Shown here piece by piece: positions 55,122-64,000 of a stretch of 64,000 nucleotides of DNA. The notes below the pieces were generated by a model. It was not told the origin of the DNA, searched no databases, and saw only the letters and a program-made list of their open reading frames with translations. The position numbers and the translations under genes are program-made. Source of the stretch: Eustoma russellianum (lineage: Eukaryota; Streptophyta; Magnoliopsida; Gentianales; Gentianaceae); NCBI GenBank assembly GCA_036186865.1, contig AP025056.1, forward strand, positions 35,174,536-35,238,535, in the 5' to 3' direction. Each line of letters begins with the position of its first letter. The stretch's first letter is position 1.

Positions 55122-55256
55122 AAGAGACCGTGCGGGTCCGGATATAATAGACCCAAAGAAGAGAAATAAGAGGCCGTGCGGGTCCGGATATAATAGACCC
55201 GACGAAGAGAAACAAGAGGCCGTGCGGGCCCGGACATAATAGACCCGACAAGAAGA
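55122..55256. repeat. Tandem repeat, about 47-bp unit, 3 copies
   Basis: Units contain GACCGTGCGGGTCCGGATAT then AATAGACCC. They sit in the LTR tandem-repeat zone. Confidence 0.85.
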
Positions 55257-55880
55257 GATGACGTACCGCCTCAGATCCGGGACATAGATCTGAACACTCT
55301 ATTGTTTTACGACGATGATGATTTGATGAAAAGCATGAAAAAGCCATATTCTCATTTTATCATGATGCATCACACGTACATATGCATGCATATCATGTTG
55401 TGGAGTCATTGTGTAGTGACACATGATCACTTAGACTAAGTTGCTATGACCTTGTAGATCCTAAGTATGACTTCGTTAAGTGATGGTTCTTGTTATGTTA
55501 CGAATTAATGTGAGTTACGGTCTTCTATTGTCATGTTCTGCATTAAGTAACGATTTTGTTAGGTTAGGATCTTGATGCATTATGTGTTGATCATTGATGC
55601 ATGAAGGAACACGTGATGTCCAAAGTTATGATGAGCTCATAGACCTTATGTAATGACCCTCATTATGCTATTCACGAATATAAGTTGCAGTCCCTTTGAT
55701 GTTATATTCAGTTCTAAGTAACAAACTCTTATTTAAGAAATGATCTTGTTTCATTAAGTGATGATATATATATATATAGATCGAGGATCTGACAAAGGAC
55801 AGGTACGCTTCTATACCAAATTTTTGGGGGTTCGATTCTTGTTCGTACTTTCCATTTAATCCCTGATTAGTATAGTTATA

Positions 55881-55906
55881 CTTGCTGGTGATGTTGTCAC
55901 TCACCC
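55881..55906 (+). promoter_or_regulatory. Conserved LTR stem-loop
   Basis: CTTGCTG then GTGA-TGTTG-TCAC then TCACCC. The same design is found at 35195-35220, 47168-47195, 16745-16774 (all minus) and 63646-63674. Loops vary, and one stem pair appears to covary. Probably an RNA element of the LTR transcript. Confidence 0.5.
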
Positions 55907-56308
55907 ATATTTTTCCCCCAGTGGTTGCGGACGACAAAGTAGAGTGGATCGATGACGAACCTAGGGTTCTGTATCCGTGAGTACAGTGGAGGATGGACAG
56001 ACCTAGGAGGCATGACCGGCCAGCTATGATTGATGACTGATTCTGTATTTGGGATGAACGACACTTGCTTTTGTGACTTCGGATACTTTTAGTCTGGGAT
56101 GTAAACTATGAATGATCGTTTGGATGTTTTTATTTTGAAGATTTAAATTCTGCCACGGTTTTCGCTTAATTATTTACGTGTAAGCACGATATTCCATGCA
56201 TTATATCATGGATCATGACACGTATGAGACGACGCCTAGTACTCTCCTTAGTGAAGTACGGCGGGTGCACCGACTCCGGCGGGACTGGGGTGCGGGGCCA
56301 CCACAGGG

Positions 56309-56320
56309 TGGTATCAGAGC
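56309..56320 (+). other. Primer-binding site, copy C (initiator tRNA-Met)
   Basis: Perfect TGGTATCAGAGC three bases after the LTR end. Confidence 0.93.
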
Positions 56321-56590
56321 AAAGGCTCCAGATCCGGGCAGAATGTAAAACTAAGTCATGATTGTAGTCAACTAAGTTTGATCTTAGATCTAAGTTCCAA
56401 TCTTAGATGAGAGTTGACCTTAGAATAGGATGACTCAGACTGGAAAATTAGAGCGCGGGCCCAGTGATATGCCCTAATAATGACCAATCACAATTTAAAT
56501 TATAATATGCTCTTCCTACATGCTTAAGTAAAATTTTGCTATTTATTTTGACATTCCTGTGTTAAATAAAGCTGACACTGCATACTGCAG

Positions 56591-57837
56591 ATGGTACGAC
56601 CCAGAGGCAGACCAGCCAGAGCTCGACCCGGGGTGCAGGAGCCTATCCCTCCTCCACCTGCACAAGTCCCTCCACCCCAGCGCCTTAAGGCCAAAACCCA
56701 TCGCCAGTTCAGAACGTCCCTCCACCACAAGGACCTTTTCCACCCATGATGCCAGATATTAATGCTTTTCAAAACTTTTGCCAAACAGTCACCAAATTGG
56801 GGCAAGTAATGCTACAACAGAATAACCCTCAACCTCACGAGCCAGTCAGAGATGCTCAGTATTATTTTGAAAAGCTGAGAGAGCCAATGTACCGCCGTTT
56901 TGAAGGAAAGTCAGACACTGATGCTGCTGAGAAGTGGCTTGATGAGGTAGGAAAATTGTTTCGAAACTAATCAGAGCTCCAGAAGAAGTAAAGACTCAAG
57001 CAGTAGACCGTTTTCTGTTAGGGGAAGCCAACTAATGGTGGAAGGCCAAACCTACAAGCCTTGCCAAGACCGATTTCCTGGGAAAGGTTCCTCCAGGAAT
57101 TTAACAAGTTTTATATACCACCCTCAGCTAAACTGCAGAAAAGGCATGAGTTTGAATCCCTAGTGCAAGAATCTGGAATGACGGTGGCAGACTACGCTAA
57201 TAAGTTTATAGCTCTGGGAAGATTCCAACCATCCACTATGAACGATGAAGAAACTAAATGTTGAAATTTGAAAGAGGACTAAACCCCAGAATCCGAACGT
57301 GGTTGGTTAATGCCAACCCAGCCAACTTCGGTGCCCTTCTAGATGCTTGCTACAGAATTGAAAGAGATATCATCCGCCGAGATAAGTTTAGTCAAAGAGA
57401 GGTAGGGACGGGTGTCGGGAAGTGGAGGGCCCCGAAAGTCCACAAATAGAACACAAAGGGCCCAGGAAGTCAAGAGAAGAGTCAGTTCAACGCCTCCCCC
57501 AGAAGAATCAAGGACCCCAATCTGCCATTCCAGACTGCTCTCATTGTGGTAAGCGCCACGTAGGAGAATGTTACATCCAGACCGAGAAATGTTTTAGATG
57601 CGGTCAGGGAGGACACATCTCTAAGAACTGTCCAACCAAGGCCCCACCTGCTTTGGATGCAGGAAAGCAGGACATTTAGCTAGGGAGTGCCCGGAAAAGG
57701 AGGCCCAGCAGCAACAGCAGCCACCAAAACCTCAGCGTCAGCGTACCAACCACACGAGTTCATGCTATGACTGACGCAGCTGCTGGAGGAAGCTACGACG
57801 TGGTGACAGGTATTTTCAGAAAATCTTACTAATTCTC
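56591..57837 (+). pseudogene. Gypsy copy C gag, frameshifted
   Basis: The ATG at 56591 (MVRPRGRPARARPGVQEPIP) is at the place where copy A starts. A proline-rich segment and the gag domain follow (MPDINAFQNFCQTVTKLGQV; GMTVADYANKFIALGRFQPS). Shifts lie near 56690, 56880, 56950, 57050, 57258, 57420 and 57640. Zinc knuckles CSHCGKRHVGEC and CFRCGQGGHISKNC are readable (57536-57633), and a third follows in another frame. The reading ends VVTGIFRKSY and a stop at about 57830, inside the intron-like segment, exactly as in copy A. Many of the shifts may be consensus errors. Confidence 0.8.
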
Positions 57838-57887
57838 TCTTTTACAATACTGCCTTATGGTTGCTTAGTAAGTATTGTATGATTCAG
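57810..57887 (+). other. 78-nt intron-like segment between gag and protease, gypsy copy C
   Basis: Donor GACAG|GTATTTTC, acceptor GATTCAG|GAG, with TTACTAAT inside as a possible branch point. Removal joins VVTG to AILVCSIPANVLFD in frame. The ends match those of the 80-nt segment in copy A, while the middle differs by several changes and indels. Confidence 0.6.
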
Positions 57888-60800
57888 GAGCTATACTAGT
57901 ATGTTCAATACCTGCCAACGTGCTATTTGATATGGCGCTAGCCACTCTTTCATATCAAAGAGATTTGCAAAGAATATTGAGAAAACCCCAACCTATAGTG
58001 ATGCACTTATAGAATTCAAGCAGCTGGGGAGCAGGTGCTTGTAGCTCACCATGTTTTCGAAAATTGTGAGCTTGAGTTTGATAATCATCGGTTGACGCCG
58101 ATTTAATCTCCATACCTATGACGGACTTCGATGTAATTCTTGGAATGGACTGGCTCTCCAAGAATTATGCCAACATCGACTATAATGAAAAACAGGTTAC
58201 CTTTAAGGGCCCCACATGTAAAGAAGTAACTTTTCAAGGAGGATCAAAGTTACAGAAGAGTCCTAAGAACATTTATGTAAATGCGATCCGCCTAGTAAAG
58301 CACTAAGGAAAGGACATGAAGGATATCTTATCTATGCCATAAACACTGATCAAGCAACCATAGACATGTCCCAAGTTCCAGTAGTTCGTGAATACCCAGA
58401 TGTTTTTTCAGAAGACTTGTCAGGTCTTCCTCCGAAACGAGAGATATCTTTTGAGATCAACCTAGTTCGGGAGCTGAACCAATATCAAAGGCTCCCTACA
58501 GAATGGCCCCGGCGGAACTAAAAGAGCTGAAGGAGAGCAGTTACGTGAATTGCTGGAAAAGAAATTGATCCGACCAAGTGTTTCACCTTGGGGAGCTCCA
58601 GTGTTGTTCGTCAAGAAGAAGGACAGAAGTATGCGGTTGTGTATTGACTATAGGGAGCTCAACAAGATCACTATAAAGAATAAGTACCCTTTGCCAAGGA
58701 TCGACGACTTGTTCGATCAGCTTCGGGGGCAAGATTTTCAGTAAAATTGATCTTCGCTCAGGATATTTCCAGTTGAAGATCAAGGCTGAAGACGTCAGAA
58801 AACTGCATTCAGAACCCGTTATGGGCATTACGAATTTTTAGTAATGCCATTCGGACTAACCAACGCCCCTGCAGCATTCATGGATCTAATGAATCGAGTC
58901 TTTCAAGACCAACTAGACAAGTTCGTTGTAGTCTTCATCGACGACATTTTGATATATTCACTGGATGAAGAGACCCATGCAGCCCATTTAAGGGTTGCTC
59001 TGGACATCCTACGAAGGGAACATCTGTATGCAAAGTTTAGCAAATGCGAATTCTGGCTACAAAGTGTAGCATTTCTAGGGCATGTGATATCCGAAGAAGG
59101 TATATCAGTAGATCCCAAGAAAATCGAGGCAATCACGGAGTGGCCCAGACCGACAAATGTTACAGAGTAGTACGAAGTTTTCTCGGTCTCGCTGGTTACT
59201 ATCGGAAGTTCGTGGAAGGATTCTCTCGAATTGCTATGCCTTAACCCGATTAACCCAGAAGAAAACCAAATTGAATGGACCTCAGATTGTGAGAAGAGCT
59301 TTACTGAATTGAAGAGGAAACTGACCTCCGCCCCAGTCTTAGCACAACCCATTCCTGGAGAAAACTTGTTGTATATAGTGATGCTTCTAAGAACGGGCTG
59401 GGATGTGTGCTAATGCAAAAGATCGAGTGATTGCATACGCATCCCGACAATTGAAGCCATTTGAACAAAACTACCAGTACACGACCTCGAATTGGCAGCT
59501 GTGGTCTTCGCACTAAAAATATGGAGGCACTATCTATACGGCGAAAAGTGTGAAATTTTCACGGACCACAAAAGTCTCAAGTATCTGTTTACCCAAAAAG
59601 AGCTGAACATGCGACAACGAAGATGGCTAGAATTAATGAAGGACTATGACCTATCAATTCAGTATCACCCGGGGAAAGCCAACAAGGTAGCAGACGCATT
59701 AAGTAGAAAAACAAGTCATCCACGCCAACCACCTTTGCAGCGTGACATGGAAGAATTTGATCTAGAAGAGGTTGATTCGATTGAAGGCATGCTAGCAAAG
59801 TTGGTGAATTCCTTCCCTAATAGACAGAATTAAAGAGGAGCAAGAAAAGGATGAAACCCTAAGGAAGATAAAGGATCGGGTACGAACAAACCCACCGGAG
59901 GATTTAAGGTTCGAAACGACAGTAGTTTGTGGTTTCAAGAAAGATTGTGTGTACCCAATAATGAAGACCTACTGAATGAAGTTCTTAAAGAAGCACATAA
60001 CTCGCGATTATCCATCCACCCTGGAGCAAATAAGATGTACCAAGATTTGAAACGACGATTCTGGTGGCGTGGCATGAAAAGACAGATTGCTGAATTTGTG
60101 GGAAAATGCCTCGTTTGCCAAAGGGGGTGAAAGCAGAACATCAGAAACCCGCTGGGTTGCTGCAGCCTCTCGAAGTTCCCGAATGGAAATGGGACCCATC
60201 ACGATGGACTTTGTTACCGACCTGCCTAGAACGAGAAGCGGTTACGATGCTATTTGGGTGGTAGTTGATCGACTAACCAAGTCTGCCCATTTCATGGCTA
60301 TGACCATCAAAGCCCACTGGAGAAATTGGCTACGATGTACGTGGAACAAATTGTGAGTCTCCATGGAGTACCCCTAAGTATCGTATGTGACCCGATCCTC
60401 TTCACATCACGATTCTGGACAGCTTTTCAAAACAATGGGCACTGAGATTCACATGAGCTCGGCATTTCATCCCAAACGGATGGTCAATCAGAAAGAACCA
60501 TTCAGACACTGGAAGACATGTATCCTGCACACTTGACTTTGGGGAAGCTGGGATCGAAGTCTCAAGCTAGTAGAATTTTCTTATAATAACAGTTATCATC
60601 GATCCATAGGGATGGCCCCGTACGAAGCACTCTATGGAAGGAAATGCCGTTCTCCGCTCTACTGGGATGAAATAGGAGATAGGATTCTCACTGGACCGAC
60701 CTAGTAGAGCAGACTCGAGAGAAAATAAAAATCATAAAGCAAAAGTTACAAGCAGCCCAAGATAGAAGCAAGGTTTGGGCAGATGAAAAGCGGCGACCTT

Positions 60801-61225
60801 TAGAATTTCAAGTTGGGGAAAAAGTATTTCTAAAAGTGTCGCCAACTAAAGGATTAAAAGATTGGTATAAAGGGGAAGTTGAGCCCAAGATTTATTGGGT
60901 CATACGAGGTTCTGGAAAGGATTGGGGAAGTGGCTTATCGACTCGCTCTACCGCCCACCCTATCTCAAATACATGATGTGTTTCATGTATTCAACTGCGA
61001 CGATATGTACACGATCCTAGCCATGTCGTAAAGGACCAACCTTTGAAACTAAAAGCCGATACGACATATGAGGAGAACCAGAGAAGATAGTTGATCGTAA
61101 GAAAAGGTATTAAGGAAACGAGCAATACCAATGGTCAAAGTGCAATGGAAGAATCACTCCATAGATGAGTCTACCTGGGAAATGGAAGAACACATAAAGA
61201 ACTTGTACCCCACCTCTTTGATTAA
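57888..61225 (+). pseudogene. Gypsy copy C pol: protease, RT, RNase H, integrase, chromodomain-like end; many small deletions
   Basis: In the protease the DSGAS motif is lost to a deletion (TTTGATATGGCG, about 57929). ILGMDWLSKNYANI is present. RT has LIRPSVSPWGAPVLFVKKKD, LCIDYRELNKITIKNKYPLP, no 71-nt insert at 58729-58735 (five G where six keep the frame) and VVFIDDILIYS (about 58930). RNase H and connection are at about 59170-59700. Integrase has a zinc site HNSRLSIHPGANKMY...CLVCQ and core pieces MDFVTDLPRTRSGYDAIWVV, then shifted DDE blocks to about 60510. The chromodomain-like end is at about 61085-61225. Against copy B (51120-52567) I count about 17 small indels, nearly all deletions in C. 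Confidence 0.83.
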
Positions 61226-61273
61226 GCACTTTCAAGTTTGGAGGACGAAACTTATAATAAGGGGGGAGGATGT

Positions 61274-62427
61274 TGTAACCGAATATGGGATCCTTTATTT
61301 GTGATTTGTATTAGTTACGATCGATGACTACTACTGTAAATTTCATCTCGGATAATGGCAATATGCATATAGTACTTGAGAGTGAATGTGGGACCATGGG
61401 AGAGGACCCAAAATTTTCGCCCAAGGTCTTATAAGTTCGGCCAACAAGCCCAAGGAAGGCACACCACATTTCTTATCTTGTGATTATAAACAAATGAATA
61501 GTTAAGGGAATATGTTAAATAAACAAAAATAAAGGAAGATAGAAATTTGAATTAGGCATGGTTGGGGGCATTAAAGACCCCCAACCGTCGGATACTAAGG
61601 GGAGGGGGAGGCCAATTAAGAAGCCATCTACCTATCCTATTTAATAGTAACCTAACCATGCTTAACTAATCAAGGTTAACAAAAAGTAACTATGGTTAGC
61701 ATAAAATAACCAAGGTTAGAAATAAAGTAACCTTGGTTAACTAAAAAGTAACCAAAGTTAGGAAAATTAATTTGGAAACCCCCCCATCCCAACGGCTACA
61801 ACCAAGTAGCCAAGAAAGTTCCCTCCAAAGAGAAACCATAGTTTCCATCCTCTTACACCAAAACAAGAAGCCCTCCTCTCTTCCCTCCCCATAAGCCATT
61901 CGGCCTAAGTACAAACCAAAGGCATTAAGGTTCATACAAGTTCAAGAGAACATAGGTAAGTACACACTCAACTATTCAAGGAAAACTCTTGCATTTTACT
62001 TAGTTGAAGACTCACTCATCTCTCTTTCCCCTAAACCGTGACCTTCAATGGTCACTAGGCTCAAGGATCTCAAGCTTTCAAGGACTCTCGCTTAGAGAAG
62101 CTTGGATACTACTCAAGCTCCTTTTTGGTAAGCCATTTAACTCATATTCTAAGAGAATATTGAGTTAAAGATATAGACTAACCATGCTCCTTTCTTTCCT
62201 TCCACCATCGTGGGAATGCTTGCATAGGGAAGAGAAAGATTTCAACTTTTCTACACCTCTCCAAGAAGAGTAAGCAAAGAAGGCAAGTACACTATACTCT
62301 TTGAGGCTTGAATGTGAAAGTGTGTGCATGAATGGCTAGATATACTTAAGATTTAATCTTGGTTGTATTATGCTAAGTTGAAGGCCAAAACTTTCGGACA
62401 TAGCCATTTGCAGTGTAGGTGTCAAAT
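61274..62427 (+). repeat. 3' LTR of gypsy copy C, truncated
   Basis: Starts TGTAACCGAATATGGG after the purine tract GGGGGGAGGA. It matches 52616-53790 of the shared LTR and stops matching at about 62427 (GTGTAGGTGTCAAAT). Contains the U3 hairpin (61559-61585) and the GGTTA-type motifs (61680-61757). Confidence 0.85.
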
Positions 62428-64000
62428 GATATCTGGAATGTTGGGGTCTAGCGGCAGGAACATTGTCATTTTGAATTATGGGGCCGCGCGTGGCCTTCAC
62501 GCCAGCTGAGACGCTCTTCCCTGGTGGAACAGCCGCTATTTTATGAGTTACATAAAAAAATTTAAACCAAAAGGGCCGAAGCCCAGATCAGGGGGCAGGG
62601 CCAGCGGGCCGACTGCTCCTGCATCCAGGGCCTGGCTCAAATATAACCGAAAAAAAGGGGCTGGCAGCTTAGCGGACCGGGCCGAATCGGGCCAGCTGGT
62701 GTCGGCCCAATTAATGCGAAGTTTTAAAAAAAAAGGGCGAAATCATTCTGGCGCGGTCCAGCCTTAACGGGCCGGGCTTGTGAGGTTAGCAGTCCCAGGC
62801 TGGCCGTAAAGGGCCAGCCCACTTTATAATAATTAGTTATTTTTCTTTTCTGAATTTATGGAATTTAGTAATGTTATTTAATTAATTTTAAATAGTAATA
62901 ATTATAGGAGAAAAATATAAATAAATATCAGAAAATTATAAATAAATTTCAGAAATTACAAAAGGTAAAAAGTAAATTATTTTCATTAGATTTTAGTAAT
63001 TGTGATAATTTATTTAATTTGGAAAATCAGGTAATAAATAGAAATAAATTAGAGAAAAAATGAGAAAAAATATAGAAAGTGTACCATAAATATATACAAG
63101 CCCTGGAAAAATAAGTTTAACGTCAAACAACATTAAATCATTACTTGGATAATAAATGAACCTAGAATTGAGTGCCGGAGGATGGTGAGGATAGGCCAGG
63201 GGCCTCAGGCGATCATTAATTGAACCTAGAAGTGAGTGCCGGAGGATGGTGAGGATGGGCCAGGGGCCTCAGACGACTGTGTTTTTGCATTCATGGCACG
63301 TGCATTGCATGATGGCGGGTCGTGACGTACGGGTCACGGGCACTCAGGATGGTGTACGGTGGCGGGGCCACGACACTCAGGATGGTGACTGTAGGTGGGT
63401 ACGACCCATAGCCACTCAGTAGGACCCGGGTTCATGCATTGCACGGTGGAGATATCGGCATTCTGTGTGACATGACTTTGTTGCGTGTGACATGCATAGT
63501 AGGACATGCATCACGATGTTGCGCATTTTTATCTGGAGTGAATTACCTTTCCGCATTCGTTCATATGCCTATGTGATAACATGTTATGTGCTATGTGTTA
63601 TATCATTTTTGGTATGCTTGTCTTATACTAGTTGGAGGCAGGTGCCTACTGGGTGATTTCTCCATCACTCACCCCTACTTCCCCCCCCCCCCCCACCAGA
63701 TGAGTACGAGGAAGAGTACGACTATATCTTTGCTGAGGACGGGGCTGACAAAGTAGTATGGGCATACTGACGGTCGTACCTAGGATATGAGGAAACCCTG
63801 CGACTGTTCGTTATTAGTTCATTGGGGTTTCCATCAGACATCACCTTGTATAGTTCGATGGACTCTGGATGTTAGTACGTTGACGTTCTTGACATGTCTT
63901 ATTTATTATTCTATTGAGAATTTTCTTTATCAAGAAAAACTCTACGTTATTGTATAACGTTTCCGCGTGAAAAATTTCTACGTCTTTTCGGACATGTTGG
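62428..64000 (+). repeat. Probable LTR of another gypsy family, plus orientation, runs off the window
   Basis: 62428-62825 is GC-rich with many GGGCC words. 62826-63110 is very AT-rich. 63110-63300 carries a 66-bp duplication. Near the right end are the stem-loop (63646-63674: GTGAT-TTCTCC-ATCAC then TCACCC) and a diverged form of the AAAGTAG block with CCTAGG (63743-63785), in the same order as the other LTRs. No gene; the short ORF at 62543-62767 lacks any known motif. Confidence 0.5.
63165..63297. repeat. 66-bp direct duplication
   Basis: Two copies of a unit containing GAGTGCCGGAGGATGGTGAG then GGCCAGGGGCCTCAG. A looser repeat of CACTCAGGATGGTG follows at 63340-63390. Confidence 0.85.

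Larger units (their letters stand above)
45612..56305 (+). mobile_element. Gypsy copy B (Tekay/Del-like): remnant with shared 3' LTR
   Basis: Plus strand. Gag from mid-domain (45612) fused by internal deletion to the end of RT (46196-46769). It is interrupted by a solo LTR (46770-50818) and resumes with RNase H, integrase and chromodomain-like end (50819-52567), then a polypurine tract and LTR (52616-56305). The 5' LTR and gag start, separated by the SIRE-like insertion, are not visible. The LTR at 52616 also serves as the 5' LTR of copy C. Confidence 0.82.
52616..56305 (+). repeat. LTR shared by gypsy copies B and C, 3.69 kb
   Basis: TGTAACCCAATATGGG...GGGGCCACCACA. It is preceded by the copy B purine tract and followed by the copy C primer-binding site. 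It holds the U3 hairpin (52903-52929), GGTTA-type motifs (52990-53102), a TA run (about 55765), a tandem repeat (55122-55256), a conserved stem-loop (55881-55906) and the block AAAGTAGAGTGGATCGATGA (55938-55957). By eye its first 1.15 kb differs from the copy C 3' LTR at about 20-25 sites. No protein-coding gene in it. Confidence 0.88.
56306..62427 (+). mobile_element. Gypsy copy C (Tekay/Del-like): complete internal region and truncated 3' LTR
   Basis: Uses the LTR 52616-56305 as its 5' LTR. Internal order: primer-binding site, gag (from 56591), intron-like segment (57810-57887), protease, RT, RNase H, integrase, chromodomain-like end, purine tract (61261-61270), 3' LTR (61274-62427, broken off by other sequence). 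Sequence is almost identical to copy B where they overlap but carries many 1-4-bp deletions, which fragment the frames. Confidence 0.87.

Noticed and set aside
62543..62767. 74-codon Gly/Lys/Arg-rich ORF
   Set aside because: Produced by GGGCC words in a GC-rich repeat; no motif and no start context.

Overview
The window is nuclear, repeat-rich DNA of a flowering plant, most likely a eudicot. The evidence is plant L1-type LINEs with an RNase H domain, Tekay/Del-like Ty3/gypsy chromoviruses primed by initiator tRNA-Met, a SIRE-like Ty1/copia element and an endogenous florendovirus-like pararetrovirus. I found no host protein-coding gene, no rRNA and no ordinary tRNA gene. Nearly all the sequence is transposable element, LTR or viral fossil, in various states of decay.

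Layout. 1-5262: a minus-strand LINE cut by the window edge (ORF1, ORF2). 5264-5716: a fragment of a gypsy-type LTR. 5729-11534: a second LINE, close to full length, minus strand. 11536-13950: a 5'-truncated third LINE of the same family. 13951-14826: more LINE 3' ends around a 10-N gap. 14903-15028: a tiny tRNA-derived SINE with a 17-bp target duplication. 15040-17687: two LTR fragments, the minus-strand one inserted in the plus-strand one. 17725-28355: an endogenous pararetrovirus locus whose core is a head-to-head palindrome with arms of at least 3 kb, centred near 25304. 28356-28455: a 100-N gap. 28456-62427: a nest of LTR retrotransposons. Gypsy copy B (45612-56305) was hit in gag by a gag-only SIRE-like element (38776-45611) and in RNase H by a solo LTR (46770-50818). 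The SIRE 5' LTR was hit by a plus-strand gypsy LTR (38376-38775 remains), that LTR by minus-strand gypsy copy A (30659-38375), and A's integrase by another LTR (28456-30658). B and copy C (56306-61273) share one 3.7-kb LTR. 62428-64000: another LTR-like sequence running off the window.

Most interesting points. (1) In gypsy copies A and C the gag stop codon lies inside an intron-like GT-AG segment of 80 or 78 nt, and removing it fuses gag to protease in frame. (2) Copy A carries a second, 71-nt GTAAGT...CAG insertion in reverse transcriptase that must also be removed to keep the frame. Together they suggest a chromovirus lineage whose Gag:Pol ratio is set by splicing. (3) Diverged LTRs share a stem-loop with one compensatory base change, and a tandem-repeat hot spot at a similar position but with unrelated repeat units. 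(4) Two LINE copies carry a membrane-protein-like reading frame directly after ORF2. (5) The viral palindrome could be a source of hairpin RNA.

Limits: everything was read by eye. TE family names rest on motifs, not searches. Some breaks in copy C look like consensus errors rather than real mutations, and the left halves of all the nested LTR elements are missing at the 100-N gap.
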